From: an uncultured Bacillaceae bacterium | Lineage (GTDB): Bacteria > Bacillota > Bacilli > Bacillales > Alkalibacillaceae | Assembly (NCBI GenBank): GCA_937958375.1 | Contig: CALGNY010000261.1 | Location: 1-13,609 of the forward strand | Direction of reading: 5' to 3' | Length of the DNA: 13,609 nucleotides | Shown: piece after piece, positions 6,636-13,332 of the stretch | Position numbering within the stretch: the stretch's first letter is position 1 | Layout of the letters: every line of letters starts with the position of its first letter | Translations under genes and position numbers: made by a program | Notes under the pieces: generated by a model | Database searches by the model: none | Seen by the model: only the letters and a program-made list of their open reading frames with translations | Told to the model about the DNA's origin: nothing

Positions 6636-6728
6636 TTTGAATGACCTCCTTATAACTTACTACAAAACAATTGGATCTTGTTACTTTGACTTCCTTAAAA
6701 GAGGCCACCCAAGTAAACAATGAATCAA

Positions 6729-6756
6729 ATTATTTCGTTCAAATACTACTTTACAA
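6729..6756 (-). promoter_or_regulatory. candidate csp promoter with a ~90-nt 5' leader
   Basis: On the minus strand TTGTAA (6756-6751), 16 bp and AATAAT (6734-6729) resemble a SigA promoter. Transcription would begin near 6722, giving an untranslated leader of roughly 87 nt, as is common for cold-shock genes whose leaders control mRNA folding and stability. I did not identify a defined cold-box. Confidence 0.4.
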
Positions 6757-6819
6757 CGGATCATTTTAAAAAGCAAGCAAAACATAATATTACATTTTAA
6801 TTTCAAAAATTGGTATAGC

Positions 6820-6849
6820 TTGTATCTGCCTGTGTGCCTGTGCTAAAAT
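6820..6849 (+). promoter_or_regulatory. candidate SigA promoter of the SurA-N lipoprotein gene
   Basis: TTGTAT (6820-6825), an 18-bp gap and TAAAAT (6844-6849) lie about 45 bp upstream of ATG 6896. Confidence 0.5.
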
Positions 6850-6895
6850 TCAGGGCGTACCGTCAATAATCATACACAAAGGAAGGATTTTTTAT

Positions 6896-7666
6896 ATGAA
6901 GAAATGGTTTCTCATCAGCGTGTTGTTGCTTCTTGCAGTCGTAGCAGTTGCTTGCGGTGGTGACAATGGGGATAACGAGGAGAATACCGACTCCACAGAA
7001 CAAGGAGAAAACAGTGGAGAAAGTGAAAATGATGAAGGTGAAAATGCAGAACAACCTGAAATAGAAGAAGCGGAAGCGGGAGATTTTCCTGATGTCGTTG
7101 CAACGGTCAACGGAACAGAAATTTCAAATGAAGAATTAGCATTGAACATTAACGCGATCCAACAACAATATCAGCAGTTCGGCATGAATGTAGCTGATAG
7201 TCAAGAAGAAATTCAACAGACAGCACTGGATCAACTCATCAACACTTATGTGATTGAGCAAAGTGCTGAAGAAGACGGAATTGACCCATCAGAAGAAGAA
7301 ATTAACCAAGAGTACGACAATTTGGTTTCCCAATTAAAAGAACAATATGAAACGGATAATGTGGACGAGATCTTCGAGGAAAATGACGTAACTGAAGAAG
7401 AGATCAGAAACGACATCCGTCGCAACATGGTTATTACGCAATTCATGGAAGAGAACGTAGAAGAAGCTGAAGTGACAGAAGAAGAGCTTCAAGAAGCTTA
7501 TGATAATTACACAGCACAAGCAGAAGAAATGGAGCAAGAAGCTGAGGAATTTGAAACGATCAAGCCTCAATTGGAACAACAGCTTCAAACCCAAAAAGCA
7601 TCTGAACAACAACAACAGCTTATTGATGAACTACGCGAACAACAAGAAATTGAAGTGTTGATCTAG
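6896..7666 (+). CDS. acidic lipoprotein with SurA N-terminal (PrsA-like chaperone) domain
   Basis: A 256-residue lipoprotein. The signal peptide MKKWFLISVLLLLAVVAVAC ends in a lipobox (VAVAC), so C20 is the predicted lipidated residue and the protein sits on the outer face of the membrane. Residues 21-65 are an almost purely acidic Gly/Glu/Asn/Asp linker. From about 66 the sequence follows the SurA N-terminal/PrsA family: VVATVNGTEISNEELALNINAIQQQY, then LDQLINTYVIEQSAEEDGIDPSEEEINQEYDNL, then helices to the end. The parvulin prolyl-isomerase domain that separates the two halves in PrsA is absent, so it is likely a folding helper or holdase rather than an isomerase (inference). The extreme acidity fits a halotolerant host. 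AAGGAAGG supports ATG 6896. Monocistronic. Confidence 0.87.
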   Translation: MKKWFLISVLLLLAVVAVACGGDNGDNEENTDSTEQGENSGESENDEGENAEQPEIEEAEAGDFPDVVATVNGTEISNEELALNINAIQQQYQQFGMNVADSQEEIQQTALDQLINTYVIEQSAEEDGIDPSEEEINQEYDNLVSQLKEQYETDNVDEIFEENDVTEEEIRNDIRRNMVITQFMEENVEEAEVTEEELQEAYDNYTAQAEEMEQEAEEFETIKPQLEQQLQTQKASEQQQQLIDELREQQEIEVLI

Positions 7667-7672
7667 TTTTTC

Positions 7673-7703
7673 AAAACTGTACCTATGACGGGTGCAGTTT
7701 TTT
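7673..7703 (+). terminator. terminator of the SurA-N lipoprotein gene
   Basis: AAAACTGTACC (7673-7683) pairs with GGGTGCAGTTTT, continuing into a T run to 7703. It starts 6 bp after the stop codon. Confidence 0.88.
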
Positions 7704-7719
7704 ATTTGTCTTTTGATTG

Positions 7720-7821
7720 TCAGTGCGTTGAGAGCCGATTTTTGATTGCTCAATGCAGTGAGAAGCCTTGTCAGGGCGTTGAGATTCTATTTTTGAGCAC
7801 TCGATGCACCGAGAAGCCCCC
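7720..7821. repeat. two tandem copies of a second 51-bp repeat
   Basis: Units 7720-7770 and 7771-7821 are both exactly 51 bp and share blocks TCAG.GCGTTGAGA, ATTTTTGA, CTC.ATGCA and GAGAAGCC. A heavily diverged third unit may follow from 7822 (TCAG). Like the array at 270-620 the period is 51 and the units carry TTGAG and CTCAA arms able to pair, and short words such as GGGC(A/G)TTGAG are shared. So the two arrays may be distant members of one repeat family. Confidence 0.75.
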
Positions 7822-7947
7822 TCAGTCCATCGTTCGGCAATTTCTTCTCAATTCAATTAATGCCCCTCATCACCCGACAAATGATGTTCTTTTCCATCCA
7901 CAGTTTTGTGCGATTAATCACAGATTTTTTCAAAGGATTTACGTATT
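7822..7947. other. intergenic, no gene seen
   Basis: This stretch holds only a possible degenerate third repeat unit and A/T-rich sequence leading into the FNR-type site. I see no supported gene. Confidence 0.4.
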
Positions 7948-7990
7948 CTTGACGTAGGTCAAGGTGAGATAAAAATGCTCTTGATAAAAT
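7948..7990 (+). promoter_or_regulatory. class II FNR/CRP-type promoter of the membrane protein-prenyltransferase operon
   Basis: The 16-bp near-perfect palindrome CTTGACGTAGGTCAAG (7948-7963; core TTGAC-N4-GTCAA) is followed 22 bp after its core by TAAAAT (7985-7990), preceded by TG as an extended -10. The start point expected 7 bp after the -10 is 7997, which puts the palindrome centre (7955.5) at -41.5, the class II activator position. The same 16 bases and the same 22-bp gap recur at 13333-13375. Confidence 0.78.
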
Positions 7991-8028
7991 GAAAGTGGAA
8001 GTCATAGGACTGGATGGAGGGGACTCAA

Positions 8029-8526
8029 ATGGGATGGACGATGTATCAAACGGTTCTCTGGTTGCATATTGTCATCGCAATTCTTTGGGTCGGTGGAGTG
8101 ATGTTTGTAGGTTGGGCGGTTTATCCCGCTTCAAACACTTTAAACCGGACTGAACAGCGAAATTTTTTGACGGCCTTAATGAAACATACGCATTGGCTTT
8201 TTATTATAGAGGGATTAGGTGTTATTTTCACGGGAGTTTTACTCGGAACGGTGCTCGGTCCGATTGATCAATGGAGTGATTTATACACAACACTGTATGG
8301 TCAGAAGTTTACCGCAGCTTTCCTCCTTGCGATTTTCGTTCTCCTTTGGGGCTCCTTAGTGGGATTCAAAAAAACGATGGACGTTTTATCCGACGACACG
8401 ATTTGGAATCTGGCAGAAAAAAATATGTGCACGCCACTCAATCGTGCTTTTCGTTTCACGGCTGTCGTTGCCAGTGTTGAAGTCGTTGGCTTTTTGGGGA
8501 TCATCGCTTTGATGCTTCAAATTTAA
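8029..8526 (+). CDS. four-helix CopD-like / DUF2269-like membrane protein
   Basis: From ATG 8029 the product is 165 residues with four predicted membrane helices (about 7-30, 55-78, 94-113 and 143-163). Histidines H13 (WLHIVIAILWVGGVMF) in helix 1 and H53/H55 (KHTHWLF) at the head of helix 2 are placed as in CopD, HemJ and related small heme- or copper-associated membrane proteins. The family assignment is by architecture only, and heme binding is inference. The start rests on GGAGGGG (8016-8022) with a 6-nt gap; the in-frame ATG at 8014 lies inside this ribosome-binding site and is rejected. It is first in an operon with the prenyltransferase 38 bp downstream, behind an FNR-type promoter, which suggests a role in respiration or low-oxygen physiology. 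Confidence 0.75.
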   Translation: MGWTMYQTVLWLHIVIAILWVGGVMFVGWAVYPASNTLNRTEQRNFLTALMKHTHWLFIIEGLGVIFTGVLLGTVLGPIDQWSDLYTTLYGQKFTAAFLLAIFVLLWGSLVGFKKTMDVLSDDTIWNLAEKNMCTPLNRAFRFTAVVASVEVVGFLGIIALMLQI

Positions 8527-8564
8527 TCAAACCAATCTAAACAAAGATTGAGAGGATGAATCTT

Positions 8565-9479
8565 ATGGAATTGTCAGTGAAGCAGTCGACCAATCTATTT
8601 CAGTATCGTCATTCTTGGTTTCATCTGTTTCGCCCTCTAACTTTCACAGGCACGATTGCTCCTGCTACGGCAGGGGCTATTTTGGCATTTTCATACGGTT
8701 CATTTAACTTCATTTGGTTCATCGTTTTTCTGATCGCCATCCTTCTCGTGCAAGCGGCCATCAATATGTTGAATGACTACTATGATTTTAAGCGCGGTCA
8801 GGATTTTGATAAATGGGTTCAACCATTTGAGTCTGGCATTTCGCACGGTCCCTGTCACGCCTCCCTGCCAAAAGTCGCCGGTGGCATGTTGCTTGCAGCT
8901 TCACTGATTGGATTATGGTTAGGAATGATGACCACGCCATGGATTATACTTATTGGAATCGCTGGAATCACTGCGGGTTGGCTATATTCGGGAGGTCCAC
9001 GCCCCCTATCCTCCATCGCTTTAGGTGAGGCTATCGCCTTTCTGTTTATGGGACCGGCTCCTCTATTTGTTTCTCTACTCATCCAGGGCCATTTAATTCG
9101 TTTGGAAGCTTTATTGATTTCGCTACCATTTGCTTTGATGATTTCGACAATGATTATGACCAACAATATCCGTGATATAAAAAAAGACCGTGGTCATCGG
9201 GTCACGATTCCCATATTGTTGGGCAAAAATAACGCAGTAAAGTTATTATCGTTGTTGTTGGCAATCGGATATGTTTCGATGATTGGAATTGTATGGATGG
9301 GGCTACTGCCATGGACGGTGATCTTCTCTTTACTGGCACTTCCTCTCGCCGCCAAACTGATCCATTCTTTCCGAAGCAGTGCAAGTAGGTCTGAGGAGCT
9401 TGCAGCGATGAAAGTAGCAGCTATCCACCATTGGACGTTTTCGATTATTTTTCTTATCGGATATGTTGGAGGTCTATGA
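8565..9479 (+). CDS. UbiA-family prenyltransferase, MenA-like
   Basis: A 304-residue integral membrane enzyme of the UbiA superfamily, closest in pattern to MenA (1,4-dihydroxy-2-naphthoate polyprenyltransferase of menaquinone synthesis). The first Asp-rich motif is NDYYDFKRGQD (70-80), the second is NNIRDIKKDRGHR (200-212, D204 and D208), and between them lies GWLYSGGPRPLSS (138-150), matching the 'GW.Y.GGP.PL' of MenA. About eight or nine hydrophobic helices are visible. The Asp motifs bind Mg-prenyl diphosphate. The rest of the men pathway is not here, so this may be a MenA paralogue or act on another aromatic acceptor. Start: GAGAGGATG precedes ATG 8565; the upstream ATG 8556 lacks a ribosome-binding site and lies inside it. 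Second gene of the operon starting at 8029. Confidence 0.86.
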   Translation: MELSVKQSTNLFQYRHSWFHLFRPLTFTGTIAPATAGAILAFSYGSFNFIWFIVFLIAILLVQAAINMLNDYYDFKRGQDFDKWVQPFESGISHGPCHASLPKVAGGMLLAASLIGLWLGMMTTPWIILIGIAGITAGWLYSGGPRPLSSIALGEAIAFLFMGPAPLFVSLLIQGHLIRLEALLISLPFALMISTMIMTNNIRDIKKDRGHRVTIPILLGKNNAVKLLSLLLAIGYVSMIGIVWMGLLPWTVIFSLLALPLAAKLIHSFRSSASRSEELAAMKVAAIHHWTFSIIFLIGYVGGL

Positions 9480-9494
9480 GTTATTTCTTAAAAA

Positions 9495-9550
9495 GTGAAG
9501 TGCACGAGCTTTGTTGACTATCAGAAAACAAAACTCCTGCACTTCTTTTG
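9495..9550. terminator. bidirectional terminator between the prenyltransferase and the Fnr-like gene
   Basis: GAAGTGCACGAGCTTTGTT (from 9497) pairs with AACAAAACTCCTGCACTTC (ending 9545), a long stem with single mismatches. It is followed by TTTTG on the plus strand and an A-rich 5' flank giving T on the minus strand. Confidence 0.88.
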
Positions 9551-9569
9551 TTTGACCATATGATCAGCT

Positions 9570-10289
9570 TCACACAAGTAACAAGCGATCCCCGTCTAAG
9601 ATTTCAATGTTCGAACGTGAATGTTGTCGAATTAGCTTTCGATCTTCTAAATCAGCCAATCTTCTGCTGATTGTCTCCGGGGAAGTACCTAAATAGGATG
9701 CTAAATCTGCTCGGCTCATCGGCAATTCGACTGTATCCCCACCGTGTTTATTGGCTAACTCCATTAAGTAAAGAGCGATTCTTGTTTCAACTTTTTCTGT
9801 CGCGAAAGTAGTTGTTTGTGTTTCCGATTGCTCCAGTCTTCTAGAGAATTCAGCTAACATTTTTAATGAAATCGACGGGTAGTTCGTCAGGAAATTTTGA
9901 AGATCTTCCCGCTTGATCATACAAACCTGTGATGACTCCATCGCTTCTGCATAATCGTGATGCGTAGATTCATTGAATAAGGCATACTCACCTGTGAAAT
10001 CTCCCGGGTATAAAACAGTCAGCATCTGTTCTTTCCCGGATTCAGCAAGCCGGTAAATCTTCACCTTCCCTTTGTGGATAATATATAACGTGTCTGACCA
10101 ATCCCCCGCATGAAAGATCGTCTCTCCCCTATCGAATGAAACGGAGCGGACCACCTGCATGATTTCATCCAATTGCTCTGGAGCTAAATGATTGAAAATC
10201 GGCACTTGTGCTACACAGCCCTTTTGAGAACCGCTTGGGTGACACGTATGATGGCGTTCAACTTCGTATTTGGCAGGTTCCTCTGACAT
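9570..10289 (-). CDS. Crp/Fnr-family transcriptional regulator with FNR-like DNA-reading helix
   Basis: A 239-residue regulator: an N-terminal tail with C16 and C25 (HHTCHPSGSQKGC), a cyclic-nucleotide-binding-type beta roll (about 28-135, IFNHLAPEQLDEI, PGDFTGEYALF), a dimer helix (about 138-158) and a winged helix-turn-helix (about 165-239). The recognition helix reads SRADLASYLGTSPETISRRL: E205, S208 and R209 match the E..SR triad with which E. coli FNR reads TTGA half-sites. C123 (SSQVCMIKREDL) aligns with FNR C122, and C16-X8-C25 has the spacing of FNR C20 and C29. So a redox or Fe-S sensor is possible, though only three cysteines are present. The start is ATG 10289 after GGAGG; a TTG 24 bases upstream overlaps that site and is rejected. 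TTGAC-N4-GTCAA boxes precede both neighbouring operons. Confidence 0.9.
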   Translation of the reverse strand: MSEEPAKYEVERHHTCHPSGSQKGCVAQVPIFNHLAPEQLDEIMQVVRSVSFDRGETIFHAGDWSDTLYIIHKGKVKIYRLAESGKEQMLTVLYPGDFTGEYALFNESTHHDYAEAMESSQVCMIKREDLQNFLTNYPSISLKMLAEFSRRLEQSETQTTTFATEKVETRIALYLMELANKHGGDTVELPMSRADLASYLGTSPETISRRLADLEDRKLIRQHSRSNIEILDGDRLLLV

Positions 10290-10313
10290 CCTTTTCCCTC
10301 CTTTTTTGCGCAA

Positions 10314-10466
10314 GTTTCCCTAATTCCATCATCAATTAGATTCGTCATCAGGTCAATGGATGTGATTTGTCGAAACATCATGGTTTTCAGCTATTTTAGT
10401 AGGTAAATATAGCGTGATTCTTTACTTTGATTGTTGTGGGTATGCGGGTGTTATGAGAATTGGATG
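10314..10466. other. upstream region of the Fnr-like gene
   Basis: About 150 bp without a gene. A single half-site GGTCAA occurs near 10351, but no complete TTGAC-N4-GTCAA palindrome, so the sequence gives no clear sign of autoregulation. No confident promoter was found. Confidence 0.4.
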
Positions 10467-10850
10467 CTCTTCTCTTCGCAAAATTTGATGTGACCGGATA
10501 TGGAAGGCATGTGACCGGCACCTTGAGATATGCGACCTCGTCGGCGTTATATGTGACCGAGACGATGAGATATGTTACTTTGCCTGCAATATATAGGCCT
10601 GGCACGGTGAAATATGCAACCGGCACCTTGAGATATGTGACCATGGCCGAGATATTTGGTCCTACACGATGAAATATGCAACCTTCTCCGCAATATATGG
10701 TGCCGAAGCGAGAATAATTGCGCCCTCCAGAGGATTATATGTGACCTAAGAGGGGATTTATGCGCTCGTTGGAGAATTATATGTGACCTACAATGGGATT
10801 TATGCGCCCGTCGGTGGTATTTATGTTCCCTCCGACCAAATAAATGGTCC
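10467..10850. repeat. array of degenerate 21-bp repeats, about 17-18 units (left flank)
   Basis: Units of 21 bp with consensus ATTTATGTGACC / ATTTATGCGCCC followed by about nine variable bases. The anchors lie 21 bp apart almost throughout (for example ATGTGACC at 10488 and 10509, and unit ends every 21 bp from 10661 to 10850), with one single-base slip near 10660. From about 10725 to the end the units alternate between ATGTGACC and ATGCGCCC types, a 42-bp higher-order period. The last unit reads AAATAAATGGTCC. The same words appear in reverse complement at 13397-13609. The array lies between the Fnr-like gene and the ATPase terminator. Confidence 0.85.
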
Positions 10851-10854
10851 TTTC

Positions 10855-10891
10855 AAAAAATCATACCAATGCTCCATTCGGCATTGGTATG
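10855..10891 (-). terminator. terminator of the HMA-ATPase operon
   Basis: A perfect 11-bp stem CATACCAATGC (10862-10872) with GCATTGGTATG (10881-10891). On the minus strand it is followed by a T run (plus 10855-10860 is AAAAAA). It lies 28 bp after the ATPase stop and directly adjoins the 21-bp repeat array. Confidence 0.92.
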
Positions 10892-10918
10892 AAATAGGTT
10901 GAAAGGATGCGTCTTTTA

Positions 10919-12814
10919 TTAAGTTGTTGCTGGGATTGGTGCGGGTTGATCTGATTTTTTTCTAGTATTGAAGCGGATGAGTCGCATTCCGTTTAAGATG
11001 ACAATCAGCACGCTGGCTTCGTGGATGAACATACCTGAAGCTAGATGAATGGTACCGGCCAGGACACCAATTAGGAGTAAAAATACCGTTCCGACAGCGA
11101 AGTACATGTTCTGTTTCATATTTCGGACCGTTGCTTTTGCAAGTGCAAAGGCATGAGAAAACTGTTTAAGTTTATCCGCCATCAAGACAACATCCGCAGT
11201 TTCCATGGAGACGTCGGTTCCGCCTTCTCCCATCGCTAAGCCGATATCTGCTTTCGCAATGGACGGTGCATCGTTGATCCCATCACCGATCATCGCAACT
11301 TTATGGCCATCGTTCTGAAGTTTTTCAATAAATGCCACCTTGTCCGCTGGTAATTGTTCTGCATGAAACTCGTCTAATCCAAGCTGATCAGCCACTAATT
11401 TTGCTGTGTGTGCATTATCGCCTGTCAGCATGACCATATTTTTAACACCGTGTTCACGTAAATCTTGTAAAGCAGCAACTGCATCTTCACGGATCTGGTC
11501 AGCAATGGATATAATCGCGACAAGCTCACCGTCTTTCGCTGCAAAGATTGCTGTATTCCCTTTCTTTTGTTGCTGAATCGCATAGTTGTTCATTTCTTCT
11601 GATATATTAACATCATCGAGATCCATTAGTGTGGCGTTTCCGATACTGAATCTTTGACCATCCACTACACTTCGAAGACCATGACCTTTGACCACTTCTA
11701 CGTCACGCGCATTTCCATCGAGCAAAATTCCTGATTCCCTTGCATGTTTCACAATGGTTTTTCCAAGGTGGTGCTCAGAGGCCATCTCGGCTTGGGCAAT
11801 CTGTTTCAGTAACAAATGTGAATCTTCTCCGCCAAACACCTTGAAATCAGTGACTTCTGGTTTTCCACGTGTGAGTGTTCCCGTCTTATCAAAAACAATT
11901 GTATCTACTTTTGATAAGCGGTCCATCACGTCGCCACCTTTAATCAAGACGCCCCGCTTCGCTCCATTACCGATTCCGGCTACGTTTGAAACAGGTGCGC
12001 CAATGACCAGTGCACCCGGACAAGCGATGACCAAGAAAATAATCGCCAAATGAATATCTCTTGTGATGAGATAGACGAGAATCGATAAGACGACAACGGA
12101 AGGCGTATAAATATTCGCGAACTGATCTAAGAAACGTTGCGTTTTCGATTTGGATTCTTGTGCTTCTTCAACAAGTTCGATAATTTTTGCAAATGTCGTA
12201 TCTTCTCCTACTTTTTCAGCAATCATTTCTAGGTATCCCGAATCGATGATAGTCCCACTGAAAACTTCGTCATCAACCTTTTTTCCGACTGGAACGGATT
12301 CCCCTGTAATCGCCGCTTCATTAATCGTTGCTTCATCAGTTATGATTCGACCATCTACCGGTATTTTCCCCCCTGAACGTACGATGACTTTTTCGCCCGC
12401 TTCCACTTCTTCTACGGGTACGGTCACCCACTCGCCATCCCGATGAACAGAGGCTTCCTCTGGTGCCAGTTCGGTTAACTCCCTTAAGGAAGCTCTCGTT
12501 TTATTCAACGTTCTGGCCTCTAAATAAGCACCAAACAAGAATAAGAAGGTGACGGCAGCCGATTCAACATATTCTCCAATAAATAATGCAGCTGTCACGG
12601 CAATCGTGACAAGCAATTCGATACTGAATGCTTTCATCCGTAATGCTTGAATCGCTTTAATCGCAATCGGCACACCAGCCACAATTGTCGCGGTGATTAA
12701 AGCACCTTGCTTTAAGGCGTTCATTTCGACAAAATGAGCGACAAGTGCAACGATCAATAATGCACCGGCCGTAAACGTGATTTGTGTCGTTTTTGTCTGG
12801 ATCCATCGAATCAT
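10919..12814 (-). CDS. P1B-type heavy-metal ATPase with CPG membrane motif
   Basis: A 631-residue metal-pumping P-type ATPase that lacks an N-terminal metal-binding domain. Seen in order: two N-terminal helices (about 12-55), TGES of the actuator domain (170-173), the membrane metal site VIACPGALVIG with CPG at 265-267, the phosphorylated aspartate D309 in DKTGTLT, the nucleotide-domain SEHHLG (346-351), TGDN (464-467), GDGIND (510-515) and a C-terminal FIHEASVLIVILNGMRL (597-611). Two points are unusual: CPG replaces the common CPC or SPC, and the HP dipeptide of P1B ATPases is HH here. The HE in the last helix is typical of Zn/Cd/Fe exporter branches, so copper is not the obvious substrate; the metal is undecided. 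It is the third gene of an operon after two small HMA proteins, which probably deliver or sense the metal. Confidence 0.92.
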   Translation of the reverse strand: MIRWIQTKTTQITFTAGALLIVALVAHFVEMNALKQGALITATIVAGVPIAIKAIQALRMKAFSIELLVTIAVTAALFIGEYVESAAVTFLFLFGAYLEARTLNKTRASLRELTELAPEEASVHRDGEWVTVPVEEVEAGEKVIVRSGGKIPVDGRIITDEATINEAAITGESVPVGKKVDDEVFSGTIIDSGYLEMIAEKVGEDTTFAKIIELVEEAQESKSKTQRFLDQFANIYTPSVVVLSILVYLITRDIHLAIIFLVIACPGALVIGAPVSNVAGIGNGAKRGVLIKGGDVMDRLSKVDTIVFDKTGTLTRGKPEVTDFKVFGGEDSHLLLKQIAQAEMASEHHLGKTIVKHARESGILLDGNARDVEVVKGHGLRSVVDGQRFSIGNATLMDLDDVNISEEMNNYAIQQQKKGNTAIFAAKDGELVAIISIADQIREDAVAALQDLREHGVKNMVMLTGDNAHTAKLVADQLGLDEFHAEQLPADKVAFIEKLQNDGHKVAMIGDGINDAPSIAKADIGLAMGEGGTDVSMETADVVLMADKLKQFSHAFALAKATVRNMKQNMYFAVGTVFLLLIGVLAGTIHLASGMFIHEASVLIVILNGMRLIRFNTRKKSDQPAPIPATT

Positions 12815-12852
12815 GGGTAACGCATCCTTTCATTTTAAAATCAGATTTTAAT

Positions 12853-13056
12853 CTACCATTGGCTGACTTGATTATTGATCAGCTGTTCAATTTTTTCAGG
12901 TTGAATCTGCGTCTCATCGTAACTACACCAGACTTTACCCAGGTTATTAAATACTTTCCCCGACCGGATTCCGTTCTGGTTGACTAACATGATCTCCATC
13001 TCACTTGCACAATTCTCGCAAGTGAGAGGAGAAATATTGAAAAGAACCTTTTCCAT
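12853..13056 (-). CDS. small HMA-fold metal-binding protein (CENC)
   Basis: A 67-residue single-domain protein with the ferredoxin-like HMA pattern. The metal-binding loop LTCENCASEMEIML has cysteines at 13 and 16, followed by strand GKVFNNLGKVWCSYDE and helix QPEKIEQLIN. It is a diverged member: the usual G(M/T) before the loop is replaced by PLTCENC. A role as a soluble metal chaperone or as the missing N-terminal domain of the ATPase is inferred from position, 38 bp upstream of the ATPase gene. AAAGGGGCT precedes ATG 13056. Confidence 0.8.
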   Translation of the reverse strand: MEKVLFNISPLTCENCASEMEIMLVNQNGIRSGKVFNNLGKVWCSYDETQIQPEKIEQLINNQVSQW

Positions 13057-13083
13057 TTGGCTAGCCCCTTTTTCTTCTGGTTT

Positions 13084-13299
13084 TTAAGAAGCAGACAATA
13101 CTGGATAGCCAAGCTTCGTAATCGTTTTCTCTAGTTCTTCCTTACTTACCTTGCTTTCGTCAAAGGTAGCTTTAACTTTACTGGAGTTGAAAAGCACTTT
13201 CGCTTCTTTCACCCCATCCAATTTTCCTAGATTTCCTTCGATTTTTTTAATACAAGATGGACAAGTTAACGTTTCCAATTGAAATTTCGCTGTTTTCAT
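13084..13299 (-). CDS. small HMA-fold metal-binding protein (CPSC), CopZ-like
   Basis: A 71-residue protein with beta-alpha-beta-beta-alpha-beta HMA layout. It starts AKFQLETLTCPSCIKKIEGNL with the CxxC pair at C13 and C16, then LDGVKEAKVLFNSSKVKATFDES and EELEKTITKLGYPV, which closely follows CopZ and ATPase N-domains. It probably carries a soft metal ion between the cytoplasm and the ATPase. First gene of the operon; the second HMA gene starts 27 bp downstream of its stop. AAAGGGGAG precedes ATG 13299. The promoter and FNR-type site lie just upstream (13333-13375). Confidence 0.9.
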   Translation of the reverse strand: MKTAKFQLETLTCPSCIKKIEGNLGKLDGVKEAKVLFNSSKVKATFDESKVSKEELEKTITKLGYPVLSAS

Positions 13300-13332
13300 T
13301 TTGATCTCCCCTTTGTTTTTTGGTTCATCTTA

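Noticed and set aside
7685..7957. 90-codon plus-strand open frame
   Set aside because: It starts inside the lipoprotein terminator, covers the 51-bp repeats, has no ribosome-binding site and runs into the FNR-type promoter.
10310..10370. FNR-type box for autoregulation of the regulator gene
   Set aside because: Only a single half-site GGTCAA is present; the partner half-site does not match.
10467..10850. CRISPR-like array
   Set aside because: The conserved words are only about 10 bp, spacers are about 9-11 bp, units are degenerate, and no cas gene is present.
10396..10892. Three open frames (10460-10672 plus, 10656-10892 plus, 10396-10644 minus) with seven-residue periodic sequence such as TLRYATS, IICDLRG and VTYLKVP
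   Set aside because: All lie in the 21-bp repeat array and owe their openness to a period divisible by three. Three different frames on two strands are equally open, and none has a ribosome-binding site.
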